This document shows, piece after piece, positions 25,252 through 34,625 of a stretch of 64,000 nt of DNA; position 1 is the first letter of the stretch; each line of letters begins with the position of its first letter. The position numbers and the translations under genes are program-made. The notes under the pieces are model-generated. The model saw nothing but the letters and a program-made list of their open reading frames with translations. It searched no databases and was not told where the DNA came from. The stretch is from Rhodothermales bacterium (GTDB taxonomy: Bacteria > Bacteroidota > Rhodothermia > Rhodothermales > JAHQVL01), in the NCBI GenBank assembly GCA_041391505.1, contig JAWKNW010000013.1, positions 1 to 64,000 on the forward strand. Direction: 5' to 3'.

Positions 25252-26733
25252 ATGACTGACGTGCGGGTGCGCTTCGCGCCGAGTCCGACGGGGTTGCTGC
25301 ATATCGGAGGGTTGCGGACGGCGCTCTACAACTACCTGTTCGCCCGCCGGCATGGCGGGACGTTCGTGTTGCGTATCGAGGATACGGACCAGGAGCGGTT
25401 CGTGGACGAGGCGGAACAGGATATCCTCGACGCCCTCGCCTGGGCCGGCCTCTCCTACGACGAGGGTCCGCGGATCGGCGGCCCGTTCGGATCCTACTAC
25501 CAGAGCGAGCGCAAGGCGTTTTATAAGGAGCAGGTGGACCGCCTCCTGGCGGAAGGGCACGCCTATTTTGCCTTCGATACGCCCGAGGAATTGCAGGCCA
25601 TGCGGGATCGGCTGACCTCGGGCGAAAACCCCAACCCCCGCTACGACGCCGAGACGCGCCTCGCCATGCGGAACGCCTTCACCCTGCCGGCCTCGGAGGT
25701 AAAGGCCCGCGTGGATGCCGGCGAGCCGTATGTCGTGCGCCTGAATGTGCCCCAGGGCCAGACGATCCAGTTTAACGACATCATCCGCGGGACGGTCGTC
25801 TTCAAGTCCTCGGAGATCGACGACCAGGTCCTGATGAAATCGGACGGGCTGCCGACCTACCACCTTGCGAATGTGGTGGACGATCACCTCATGCGGATAT
25901 CCCACATCGTGCGCGGGGAGGAATGGCTGCCCTCGACGCCGAAACACATCCTGCTCTACCGGTCCCTGGGCTGGGAGCCGCCGCAGATGGCGCACCTGCC
26001 GCTCATCCTCAGCCCCAACGGCGGCAAGCTATCCAAGCGCAATGCCGACAAGATGGGCATCCCGGTCAACGTGCGCCAGTATCGCGAACTCGGCTACGAA
26101 CCAGAGGCGCTCGTCAACTACCTCGCCTTTCTGGGCTGGAATCCGGGCGACGAACGCGAAGTGTTCAACCTGCCGGATCTGATCGATGCGTTTTCGCTGG
26201 AACGCATCGGGAAGGGAGGAACGCAGTACAGTCCGGACAAGATGAACTGGTACAACCAGCAGCATCTGCGCCAGATGGACGACGCATCCCTCGCCGGCCG
26301 CGTGCGCCCGTATCTCGATGCCGCCGGCCTCACGGCAGAGCCCGCGTATGTCGAACGGGTCGCCGGCCTGATGAAGGATCGCATCACGTTTCTGCACGAG
26401 CTGGCATCGACCTGGCGCTTCTTCTTCGAGGAGCCCCAGGCCTACGATCCGGATGGCGTCGCGAAACGGTGGAAAGAGGATTCGGCCGATCTGCTCGCCG
26501 CCTATGCGACGCGGCTGGAGGAGGCGCCGGCGTTCACGGCCGCGGTATGCGAGGAGCAGCTGCGCGAACTGGCGGAGTCGCGCGAGGCCGGTGCCGGCCG
26601 GATCATCCATCCGGTCCGTCTGGCCGTAAGCGGCATCACCAACGGCCCGAGCCTCTTCGAGATGCTCGAGGTGCTGGGGCGGGAGACCTGCGTGCGCCGG
26701 ATGCGCGTCGCTATCGAGCGGCTCGCGGCCTGA
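25252..26733 (+). CDS. gltX: glutamyl-tRNA synthetase
   Basis: 493 residues. Class I aminoacyl-tRNA synthetase. The HIGH motif is HIGG at 17-20 (SPTGLLHIGGLRTALYNY) and the KMSKS motif is KLSKR at 259-263. The Glu-specific segment LRIEDTDQERF is present. Length is normal. It charges tRNA-Glu (and, if GatCAB is used, tRNA-Gln) in the cytoplasm. The gene ends 5 bp before the stop of the convergent DUF5916 gene. Confidence 0.96.
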   Translation: MTDVRVRFAPSPTGLLHIGGLRTALYNYLFARRHGGTFVLRIEDTDQERFVDEAEQDILDALAWAGLSYDEGPRIGGPFGSYYQSERKAFYKEQVDRLLAEGHAYFAFDTPEELQAMRDRLTSGENPNPRYDAETRLAMRNAFTLPASEVKARVDAGEPYVVRLNVPQGQTIQFNDIIRGTVVFKSSEIDDQVLMKSDGLPTYHLANVVDDHLMRISHIVRGEEWLPSTPKHILLYRSLGWEPPQMAHLPLILSPNGGKLSKRNADKMGIPVNVRQYRELGYEPEALVNYLAFLGWNPGDEREVFNLPDLIDAFSLERIGKGGTQYSPDKMNWYNQQHLRQMDDASLAGRVRPYLDAAGLTAEPAYVERVAGLMKDRITFLHELASTWRFFFEEPQAYDPDGVAKRWKEDSADLLAAYATRLEEAPAFTAAVCEEQLRELAESREAGAGRIIHPVRLAVSGITNGPSLFEMLEVLGRETCVRRMRVAIERLAA

Positions 26734-26738
26734 CCCGG

Positions 26739-29111
26739 CTACACGCGGAACAGGTAGCTCAGTTTGAAGAAGAAGCCGTCGTTGACGCGCCGAAGGGCGT
26801 TGAAGCGATAGGTGTTGGGCTCGTTCAGGCTGCTGCCGTAACCCAGAAAGAGCACCGTTCCGGGCGTGGGTCGGTAGGATAACAGCCAGTCGACCCGCAC
26901 GTTGTTGGTGCGCCGCGCCACGGACCGCTGATAGGTGCCGGTCTCGCGGTCCAGCACGAGAATGGCGCCTTCCGTGCGCGAGTTGTCGCGGAGCGCATCC
27001 ACGAAGTTGGCGTCGTATTGCCCCACGAGGCGGACGAACAGGGAGGGGGTGAGCTGGTACTCCACCTTCAGACGCGGTACGCGGCGGATGCCTACGTTGC
27101 TGCGGTCATTCGCGCGGATGTACTGCTGATGGCTGTACAGCAGGTTGAAACGCAGCTTGTCGGTGGGATTCCAGTTCAGCGCGAGGTCGATGAAAACGAT
27201 ATCGGCGGAGGCCCACTCGAAAAAGTTGTCGTCGCGGCCGGCGACGATAAAGACCTCGCTCGAAAACGTGTTGAGCTGGGGCGTGCTCATGAACGTCCAG
27301 AAGCCGAGGTTCGTCAGGCGGTCCACACCGGAGTAGGCCACGGTATCCACCGGCACGCCGGCGGCATCGGTCCGCTCGACGAAGAAGTCGGTGTACAGCT
27401 CGTCCGGGTACTTGAACGATTCGTAATAGACCGACGTCCCGCCGTTCCAACCGCCCCGCAGGCTGTACCCCGTGTTGCCATGGAGCTTGCGGTCGTTCGG
27501 ACCGGTGCCGCGGGTGAAGCGGTCGTAGTCCCAGGTGCCGTCCAGGGTGATGCTCGTCGTAAACGACTCCACGGCGTCACCCTCGGTCCCGTACCAGGTG
27601 ATGCGCGGTCGGAACGTCATCGTGGCGACGCCGGTCCGGTTGATAAAACCCGACTCGGCGTTGAACTCGCCGTGGTATCCTGTCGTGGAGAAGGATGCGC
27701 CGTACTTTCGGCCGGAGGCGCTCGCCGCCACGTACCACATCGGCGCCAGCGTGGTCTCTCCGGGATCTCCCGTTGCGCTGAAGCCCGTCTGATACGTCAC
27801 CGAATAGATGTCGGAAAACAGGGTGCGTCCGTCGACGGCGGCGACGCGGTTCCAGTGTGCGCCGTCGATCTTGTCGGTATACGTGAGCCCGATCGTGTTC
27901 TGGCCGCGGAGGTCTCGGCGCAGGCGTACGGCGTTAAAAAATGCCGGGTCGAGCTGGGAAAGGAATTGCCGGGTGTTGTCGACGGCGCTGATGTACGCGA
28001 CGTTCGTCGCCCCGGTCTTGCCCGTGATTTTGGCCGCACTCAGCGGATTGCCGATGCGCCGGGTATAGATGAGCTGGGACGGGGTCTGGAACTGCTCGAT
28101 CCCGTCGAGGAAGAAGGGGCGTTTTTCCGGGACGAAGACCGCGCGGCGCGGGTCGTACTGGATCTGGGCGACATCGGCCTCGACCTGGGAAAAATCGGGG
28201 TTGACCGTCCCGTTGAATGTCAGGTTGTTGGATATGCCCCAGCGGACGTTGACGCCGAGCGGGTCGCGGGCGTTGAGGTCCCAGCCGGCCGTGGGGTCGA
28301 GCCGGCTCACCGCGCCCGTGACTTCCGGACTGATATCGAGCACCAGCCCTCGCCGCAGGTCGGTCAGCTGACGCAACTGCCCGTTCTGGGACAGGAACGA
28401 CGCGCTCGCGAGCCGGACGGGCGCCCAGGTGTTGGAGAAGCCGGAGTGCTGCACCTGGCGAATGATGTTGAAGCCCCAGTCCTGCACGAAGTCCGACTGG
28501 TAGCGGAGGCTTTTGAAGGGGACGCGGATCTCGATCTCGTAGCCATAGGGTGTCAGATGGCCCTTCGATTCGTAGACGTAGTCCGGGCTGTAGTCCACGA
28601 CATACGGTCTGCCGTTGCCGAAGGAGACGCCGGCGGAGACGGCGTCGCGCAGGATCCCGTCCGCCTGCTGCCCCAGCGCGTTGACGCCGATGACGACGGC
28701 CTGCCGGCTGTCGTTGTAGGTGTCCAGCAGAATCTGCACGTAGTCTTCCCCTTCGAGCTTGTCGCGGTCGGCGAGGGTGGCCCGGACTTCGTTGTGCGTC
28801 TCGTAGGCGCGGATGCCGAAGTGGATCGCCGTGGGGGAATACCAGACGAGCACGTGGGTGGTGTCGGTGGCCGGCCGGCCGTCGATCGGGAGGTAGTCGT
28901 AGAATCCGGTGAACAACGCCGCATCCTGCCACACCGGCTCGTCCAGCACGCCGTCGATCTCGATGTCGGCGTCGTCGACGCGGGGGATGTCCCTGACCAC
29001 CGCCCCCGGCTTTTCCGGGTCGGGCGACAGATCGTGCGCATGCGAAATACCGAGGGACAGGGGTAGAAGCAGAACGGCGGCAAACAGCGTGCGCCGAAAC
29101 AGAAAGCTCAT
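26739..29111 (-). CDS. DUF5916 outer-membrane protein with N-terminal CBM9-like domain
   Basis: 790 residues with a signal peptide (LLPLSLGISHAHD). Residues about 45-240 form a family-9 carbohydrate-binding-like sandwich (IEIDGVLDEPVWQDAALFTGF, YEIEIRVPFKSLRY). The rest is the DUF5916 region (NLTFNGTVNPDFSQVEADVAQIQYDPRRAVFVPEKRPFFLDG), ending in amphipathic strands and a terminal aromatic (LSYLFRV), as expected for a beta-barrel. The function of DUF5916 proteins is unproved; they are common in Bacteroidota and Rhodothermota, often near peptidases. It lies 49 bp downstream of the S9 peptidase gene. Confidence 0.88.
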   Translation of the reverse strand: MSFLFRRTLFAAVLLLPLSLGISHAHDLSPDPEKPGAVVRDIPRVDDADIEIDGVLDEPVWQDAALFTGFYDYLPIDGRPATDTTHVLVWYSPTAIHFGIRAYETHNEVRATLADRDKLEGEDYVQILLDTYNDSRQAVVIGVNALGQQADGILRDAVSAGVSFGNGRPYVVDYSPDYVYESKGHLTPYGYEIEIRVPFKSLRYQSDFVQDWGFNIIRQVQHSGFSNTWAPVRLASASFLSQNGQLRQLTDLRRGLVLDISPEVTGAVSRLDPTAGWDLNARDPLGVNVRWGISNNLTFNGTVNPDFSQVEADVAQIQYDPRRAVFVPEKRPFFLDGIEQFQTPSQLIYTRRIGNPLSAAKITGKTGATNVAYISAVDNTRQFLSQLDPAFFNAVRLRRDLRGQNTIGLTYTDKIDGAHWNRVAAVDGRTLFSDIYSVTYQTGFSATGDPGETTLAPMWYVAASASGRKYGASFSTTGYHGEFNAESGFINRTGVATMTFRPRITWYGTEGDAVESFTTSITLDGTWDYDRFTRGTGPNDRKLHGNTGYSLRGGWNGGTSVYYESFKYPDELYTDFFVERTDAAGVPVDTVAYSGVDRLTNLGFWTFMSTPQLNTFSSEVFIVAGRDDNFFEWASADIVFIDLALNWNPTDKLRFNLLYSHQQYIRANDRSNVGIRRVPRLKVEYQLTPSLFVRLVGQYDANFVDALRDNSRTEGAILVLDRETGTYQRSVARRTNNVRVDWLLSYRPTPGTVLFLGYGSSLNEPNTYRFNALRRVNDGFFFKLSYLFRV

Positions 29112-29160
29112 GAGAAAAGGATGTTCGTGATGCGACGTCGGGCGTGGCAGGCGATACGCG

Positions 29161-31485
29161 TCAACCGGTGGGCTGTTGCACCTCCATACGCCGGCCGATC
29201 TCGTATTCTTTCGGGGGCTCCACCCCCTTCAGGTTTCGGACGAAATAATCCCAGCGCCGGCGCATGAAATACGCCGACGCGCTGCCGAAGCCGTGACGCG
29301 CGTTGGGGATCATCAACAGGTCGAAATCCTTGTTCGCCTTGATGAGGGCATCGACGAGCGCCAGCGTATTGTAAGGCGGGACATTGTTGTCCATGGTGCC
29401 GTGGGCGATGAGCAGCTTGCCCTTCAGGTTGCCGGCCTGCAGCTGATTGGCCTGGTTGTCGTAATTGGTCGTGCCGTCCGGGTACCGCTCGAGCAGGCCC
29501 TGCCATTTTTCGCCCCAATCGTCTTCGTAGATCCGGTTGTCGTGGTTGCCGGCGCTGGAAACCGCGACATCGTAGAAGTCGGGATACCGGAGCATGGCGG
29601 CCGCCGAGGCGAAGCCGCCGCCGGAGTGGCCGTAGATGCCCACGCGGCTGTCATCGATCCACGGGTTGCTTTTCGCCAGCTGCTGGATGGCCGTGATCTG
29701 GTCCGGCAGGCCGTTGTCGCCCATGTTGCCGTAATAGGCGTCGTGAAACGACTTCGAGCGGCCGGGCGTGCCCATGGCGTCGATCTCGATGACGACAAAT
29801 CCGAGTTCCGCGATGGCCTGCTTGTCGCCGCGCGCCGCGGCGAAGCTGCGCGAGCCGACGCTGCCGGACTGGGGGCCCGGGTAGATGTAGTTGATGACGG
29901 GGTACCGTTGCGCCGCGTCGAACTGGGAGGGGCGATACATCAACCCGTAGAGATCGGTCACGCCGTCCCGGGCCTTTACGGTGATGGGGATGGGCGGCTG
30001 CCAGCCGGCGGCCTCGAGGGCCGAAATATCGGCGCGTTCCAGTTCCAGCATCAGCTTGCCCGATGCGTCGCGAAGGACCGTCACCGGCGGCGTGGTCGGC
30101 GTGGAATAGGTGTCGACGAAATAGTCGCCCGAGGGGGTGAAGGTCGTGGTGTGATGCGCCTCTTCCGGTGTCAGGAGCTTGAGGTTGTCGCCGCTGAGGT
30201 TGACGCGATACAGATGCTGGAAATACGGATCGCCGGCTTCGCGGCCGCCGGCGGTGAAGAAGATGGTCCGGCTCTTCGGGTCCAGGCGGACCACATCCAG
30301 CACGGCCCAGTCGCCCTGCGTGATCCGGTGCTTGAGCTCGCCCGTCCCCAGGTCGTAGAGGTAGAGGTGCCCCCAGTTGTCCCGCTCCGAAAACCAGATC
30401 ACCTCGTTCGAATCGAACAGGACGTGCCAGTTGGCGTCGCTGTAGCCGGACTCGAAGTACGTGTTTGTCCGTTCGGTCAGGACGTCGCGCACCGCGCCGG
30501 ACTCGGGATCGGCGACGCGGAGGGTGGCGACCTTGTGATCGCGGGAGCTGGAGACGAACGCAAGCCGGCTGCTGTCTTCGCTCCACTCCACATCGAGAAA
30601 GCGGCCTCCGCGGCCGGCGATGTGGTCGGTGGTCGTGCTGCGATGCGGATCGGGCGGCATCTGGAGCCGCACGACGCGGGGCTCGTCGACATGGATCACC
30701 ACGCGCTCGATGCGGAAGATGAGGCTATCGCCCGGGAGCGGATATTTCCAGGCCTCCAGCTTGGGCCGCCCCGTCTCGGTAGACGTCAGGTACATGTTTT
30801 CCACGCCGCGTCCGTCGTGCTGGAACGTGGCGATCCTGCGGGAATCGGGCGACCAGAGCAGGACCGGCGTGTCGCTGCGCGTCCAGCCGGCGTTGTTGGT
30901 CGCGTAACCGAATTCCTCGACGCCGTCGGTCGTGAGCTGCGTCTCGGCGCCCGTCGCGAGGTCGCGCATCCAGAGGTTATGATCGCGGATGAACGCTGCT
31001 CGGGCGCCATCGGGCGAAATCACGCTGTTGCGGTCTGCACGCGCCGCGCGCCGGCGCGCGCGTTCGCAGGTGTATGCGCGGAGGTCGCAGGTGTAGCCGG
31101 CTCGCCCGATATCCACCGACACGGACCGCCCGTCCGCCGACAGGGCGATGGTGTTGAACGGCAGCTTATCGCCGGAGAACGAAGAATCGGCGGCTGCCGA
31201 CAGGGCCTCTGCCAGCCGCGCATGATCGAACGCCAGTTCGCGGCTCTTTCGCCCGGGGTTGACCCGTACGAACTCGCTGCCTGCCGGTGTGCTGTTCCGA
31301 TACCAGAACGCGTCGCCGCTATAAAAATCGGGGCGGACGGACCCGCGATAAACCAGGGGCCAGGTGCTCGCCGAAAGAAAGGATTCGGCGCGGGTGTAGT
31401 CTTCGAATGTGACAGGCTGCTGGGCCTTCGTAGACGCCGGCGCGAGGCCGATGACCAGAAGCAGGGCGAACAGAAACGTGCGCAT
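29161..31485 (-). CDS. prolyl-oligopeptidase-family (S9, DPP IV-like) peptidase, secreted
   Basis: 774 residues from MRTFLFALLLV, which provides the signal peptide (APASTKAQ). Residues about 100-500 form the DPP IV N-terminal propeller. The C-terminal alpha/beta-hydrolase domain has the catalytic triad Ser621 (GHSGGGFAS), Asp699 (GTMDNNVPP) and His731 (NARHGFG). It should cleave dipeptides or oligopeptides in the periplasm or at the surface. A short Arg-rich insert (ERARRRAARADR) in the propeller is unusual. The following gene is a DUF5916 protein. Confidence 0.93.
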   Translation of the reverse strand: MRTFLFALLLVIGLAPASTKAQQPVTFEDYTRAESFLSASTWPLVYRGSVRPDFYSGDAFWYRNSTPAGSEFVRVNPGRKSRELAFDHARLAEALSAAADSSFSGDKLPFNTIALSADGRSVSVDIGRAGYTCDLRAYTCERARRRAARADRNSVISPDGARAAFIRDHNLWMRDLATGAETQLTTDGVEEFGYATNNAGWTRSDTPVLLWSPDSRRIATFQHDGRGVENMYLTSTETGRPKLEAWKYPLPGDSLIFRIERVVIHVDEPRVVRLQMPPDPHRSTTTDHIAGRGGRFLDVEWSEDSSRLAFVSSSRDHKVATLRVADPESGAVRDVLTERTNTYFESGYSDANWHVLFDSNEVIWFSERDNWGHLYLYDLGTGELKHRITQGDWAVLDVVRLDPKSRTIFFTAGGREAGDPYFQHLYRVNLSGDNLKLLTPEEAHHTTTFTPSGDYFVDTYSTPTTPPVTVLRDASGKLMLELERADISALEAAGWQPPIPITVKARDGVTDLYGLMYRPSQFDAAQRYPVINYIYPGPQSGSVGSRSFAAARGDKQAIAELGFVVIEIDAMGTPGRSKSFHDAYYGNMGDNGLPDQITAIQQLAKSNPWIDDSRVGIYGHSGGGFASAAAMLRYPDFYDVAVSSAGNHDNRIYEDDWGEKWQGLLERYPDGTTNYDNQANQLQAGNLKGKLLIAHGTMDNNVPPYNTLALVDALIKANKDFDLLMIPNARHGFGSASAYFMRRRWDYFVRNLKGVEPPKEYEIGRRMEVQQPTG

Positions 31486-31585
31486 AGCTATAAGCAGGAA
31501 TGGTGTATCTTTCAGCACGAACAGTATACGAATCGCGCCGCATTGCGGCGCACCTTTTTGTCCACGTCGCATCCCCCTAAATCTC

Positions 31586-32119
31586 GTGATTCAGGACGCA
31601 TTGCTCGAATTTAAACGGTACAAGGCCACGGCGGAAAACGCGATGGCGCAGGTCTCCGACGCGGCGCTGGACGTGGTCCCTGCGCCCGATGGCAACTCGA
31701 TCGCCATGATCGTACGGCATATGAGCGGCAACCTCCGCTCGCGATTCACCGATTTCCTGACCTCCGACGGCGAGAAGCCGTGGCGCCGGCGCGACGAAGA
31801 GTTCCACGATCGCCCCTTTCCGGACCGCGCCGCCATGATGGCGTACTGGGAGGAGGGCTGGGAGGTGGTCTGGCGCGAGGTGGGCGCCCTTACGGATGCC
31901 GATGCGGACCGGACGGTCACGATTCGCGCGCAACCCCTCACCGTCCGCGCCGCGCTGCTGCGGGCGGTCGCCCACGTCGCCTACCACGTCGGCCAGATCA
32001 TCCTGCTCGCCCGGATCCAGCAGGGCACGCAGTGGGACTGGATTTCGATACCGAAGGGGCAATCCGAGACCTACAACCTGAATCCGACACGCGAACGCTC
32101 GCCCGACCCACCCCGTTGA
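31586..32119 (+). CDS. DinB-like protein, DUF1572 type
   Basis: 177 residues if read from GTG at 31586 (VIQDALLEFKRYK). There is no ATG close to the conserved region, so the start is a judgement. It is a four-helix DinB/YfiT-fold protein. The candidate metal ligands are His in MIVRHMSGN and two His in AHVAYHVGQI. The segment DGEKPWRRRDEEF is typical of DUF1572 members. The superfamily includes thiol-dependent transferases; the activity here is unknown. It is one of three DinB-fold genes in the window (others at 41412 and 45936). Confidence 0.82.
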   Translation: MIQDALLEFKRYKATAENAMAQVSDAALDVVPAPDGNSIAMIVRHMSGNLRSRFTDFLTSDGEKPWRRRDEEFHDRPFPDRAAMMAYWEEGWEVVWREVGALTDADADRTVTIRAQPLTVRAALLRAVAHVAYHVGQIILLARIQQGTQWDWISIPKGQSETYNLNPTRERSPDPPR

Positions 32120-32130
32120 GGTGTGCCGCC

Positions 32131-32526
32131 TCAGCTCGCGAGCAGCCAGGCGGTGAATACCCCGGCGCCGATGAGAAAGACCAGCAGCACCCGCTCGTAC
32201 CAGAGGATCTTGAAGTACATGCTGACGGCGATCAGCAGGAGGCCGACGGCGATCGCCGCCATCAGCCACACCAGTTCGTCGGCGACGACACTGGCCGGCG
32301 ACAGGCCGCGGTGGACGCGAACGCCAAAATAATACCCGAGATACCCGATCCCGTATCCGCCGAAAAACACATCGTAGAACGTCGGGGTATCGTCCTGTAC
32401 GCCGCGCGAGCGGTTGAAGATGACCTCGATGATGTAGCCGATCGGCCGGAACGCGCGGCGCGCGGCGAAAAACACCGCGATGCCGCACGCGATGGCGATC
32501 AAAGCGTCCGTGCGCCAGGGATCCAT
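32131..32526 (-). CDS. small integral membrane protein, unknown function
   Basis: 131 residues with about three membrane helices (ALIAIACGIAVFFAARRAF, LVWLMAAIAVGLLLIAVSMYF, VLLVFLIGAGVFTAWLLAS) and a Gly/Tyr-rich middle (DVFFGGYGIGYLGYYFGV). No family recognised. Its start is 7 bp after the stop of the oxidoreductase gene, so the two are probably co-transcribed. It converges on the DinB-like gene with 11 bp between stops. Confidence 0.7.
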   Translation of the reverse strand: MDPWRTDALIAIACGIAVFFAARRAFRPIGYIIEVIFNRSRGVQDDTPTFYDVFFGGYGIGYLGYYFGVRVHRGLSPASVVADELVWLMAAIAVGLLLIAVSMYFKILWYERVLLVFLIGAGVFTAWLLAS

Positions 32527-32533
32527 GCCGCCG

Positions 32534-33601
32534 TCAGAGGTTCACGACGCGTCCGGTGCGGAAGGCCTCGTCGGCGGCGAGCACGATCTTGAGGCTGTTC
32601 ACGGCGTCGCGGCCGTGGTCGGACAGGTCGACGTCGTTTTCGATCGCGTTGAGCAGAAAACGCTGTTCGAGTTCGCAAAGCGCGTCGTGAGACGGCTCGT
32701 CCGACGTATCGATCATGTCGTCCGGCCGGGCGAAGTGACCGCCGGCATCCAGTGCGCTGTGGTGCAGGCGCAGCCCACCGGTTTTCGAATGGTCGTCGAT
32801 GGTGTCGCTCGTGCCGGCCGGCTTGTCCTCGATGCTCACGCATCCCCGGGGCCCGATCACGTCCTTCACGAAAAACGCCGTCTCGCTCATCATCGGCCCC
32901 CAGCCGGCCTCGTACCAGCCGACCGAGCCGTCGTCGAAGGTCACCTGCAGCTGGCCGTAGTTGTACATGTCGGCCGCGATCTCGTCCGTCAGTCGGGCGC
33001 CGATGGCGCTCACGCGGACGGGGTTCGCGCCCGTCATCATGCACATCACGTCGACGTAGTGGACACCGCAATCGACGATCGGCGACATGGTTTTCATCAG
33101 GCTCTTGTGCGTCTCCCAGTTTTTGCCGCTGCTCTGCTGGTTGAGGTTCATGCGCATCACGAGCGGCTTGCCGAGCGTCTGGGCGATCTCGATAAACCGT
33201 TTCCAGGCCGGATGGACCCGCAGGATGTATCCGATCACCAGTTTGCGGCCGTGCTGCCGGGCGAGATCGACGATCTGCTGGGCTTCCTCTACGGTGTTCG
33301 CGAGCGGCTTCTCCAGAAACAGGTGCGCGCCGGCTTCGAGGCTCTTCCGGGCATACTCGGCGTGGGTTTCGGGGTAGGTATTGATCGACACGACGTCGGG
33401 CTTCGTGGCGGAGAGTGCCTCGTCGAAGCCGGCGAAGGTGGGCAGGCCGCCCAGCTCGGCCGAAAGCCGTTCGCGGCTCTCGGGTTTGCGGCTGACGAGA
33501 CCGACGATCTCGAACGCATCGAGCTTGTGGTAGGCCCGGGCGTGCGACGTGCCCATATTGCCGCATCCTACGACGAGCACACGGAGTTTTTTACTGGCCA
33601 T
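32534..33601 (-). CDS. Gfo/Idh/MocA-family NAD(P)-dependent oxidoreductase
   Basis: 355 residues. N-terminal Rossmann fold with VVGCGNMGTSHARAY. The family hallmark EKP occurs in LFLEKPLANTVEEA. The C-terminal alpha/beta domain holds a candidate catalytic His in DCGVHYVDVM. These enzymes oxidise or reduce sugars, inositols or related polyols; the substrate cannot be read. No sugar transporter or isomerase is adjacent. It is divergent from the dienelactone-hydrolase-like gene. Confidence 0.92.
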   Translation of the reverse strand: MASKKLRVLVVGCGNMGTSHARAYHKLDAFEIVGLVSRKPESRERLSAELGGLPTFAGFDEALSATKPDVVSINTYPETHAEYARKSLEAGAHLFLEKPLANTVEEAQQIVDLARQHGRKLVIGYILRVHPAWKRFIEIAQTLGKPLVMRMNLNQQSSGKNWETHKSLMKTMSPIVDCGVHYVDVMCMMTGANPVRVSAIGARLTDEIAADMYNYGQLQVTFDDGSVGWYEAGWGPMMSETAFFVKDVIGPRGCVSIEDKPAGTSDTIDDHSKTGGLRLHHSALDAGGHFARPDDMIDTSDEPSHDALCELEQRFLLNAIENDVDLSDHGRDAVNSLKIVLAADEAFRTGRVVNL

Positions 33602-33692
33602 TGCAATGACATCTGGTTGGCGGGGATGGAGCGATCGACACGAGCGCGGCCGGTACGGCGGCCTTTCTGCGTGCGCCGGCGGCTAAAGTACG

Positions 33693-34481
33693 ATGGGGAT
33701 TCCGGTGATGCCATATATTTCAGGCGCACCTGCCACCGCCCACACCCGCATGCACCATCCGCCCCGATCGCTCGAAGGCTTCGCCGCCCCCTTCCCGTTC
33801 ACGACCGCGGGCATGGCCCACTGGGTCTACGTGTCCCACGCCTCGGGGCCGCCTGTCCTGCTGATGCACGAATTGCCCGGGCTCACACCGGAGTGCAAGC
33901 GGCTGGCCGACACCCTGGCCGCGGAAGGCTTCCGGGTGTATATGCCCCTGCTTTTTGGCGATCCCGAGGAAACGGCGGTGGGATGGAACACTGTTCGAGT
34001 CTGCATCAGCCGTGAATTTTACCTGTTCTCGCGGCAAAAAACGAGTCCGGTCGTGCGCTGGATGCGCGCCCTGGTGCGGGCCATGACGGACCGCGAGGGC
34101 GTGGACCGCGTAGGGGTGATCGGGATGTGCCTGACGGGGGGCTTTGCGCTCGCGCTCGTCGCCGAGCCGGCGGTGGATGCCGTGGTCAGCGCGCAGCCGT
34201 CGCTCCCGTTGCTGTTTCATGGGGAGCTTGGTCTTGCCGCCGGCGAGCAGGCTGCCGTGGTGGAGCGCGTCGGGAGGATGGGTCCCTGCGCCGTCCTCGG
34301 CTTCCGCTACGAGAAGGACAGGCTCTGCCGGCAGGAGCGCTTCGACCGGCTTCGCGCCCTGCTGGGCGACGGATTCGACGGACACGTCATCCCGGGAGCC
34401 GGGCACGCCACCCTCACGCGCGACCTGGATCCGCAGGCCCTGGAGAACACGCTGGCCTATCTCAAAAAGCGGCTCGCCTGA
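33693..34481 (+). CDS. dienelactone hydrolase family protein
   Basis: 262 residues from ATG at 33693; an ATG at 33750 (MHHPPRS) would give 243 residues and is equally plausible, since the conserved fold starts after it. Alpha/beta-hydrolase with the dienelactone-hydrolase set: Glu60 in MHELPG, nucleophile Cys146 in GVIGMCLTGG and His in GAGHATL near the C-terminus. The substrate is unknown; most relatives are general carboxylesterase-like enzymes. It stands alone between a divergent oxidoreductase and the globin-CBS gene 144 bp downstream. Confidence 0.85.
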   Translation: MGIPVMPYISGAPATAHTRMHHPPRSLEGFAAPFPFTTAGMAHWVYVSHASGPPVLLMHELPGLTPECKRLADTLAAEGFRVYMPLLFGDPEETAVGWNTVRVCISREFYLFSRQKTSPVVRWMRALVRAMTDREGVDRVGVIGMCLTGGFALALVAEPAVDAVVSAQPSLPLLFHGELGLAAGEQAAVVERVGRMGPCAVLGFRYEKDRLCRQERFDRLRALLGDGFDGHVIPGAGHATLTRDLDPQALENTLAYLKKRLA

Positions 34482-34625
34482 GCCCCTGCCTTCCCGATCC
34501 GGCGCGCGGGGTATGAATTCCGCGCGGAACGGTTGATGAAAACGGCGGAGGGACGATACCACACAGGATGACACCCCCCGTGTTGTCTCCGTGCGTATGT
34601 TTCAATCAGCCGCGGCGAACGGCAG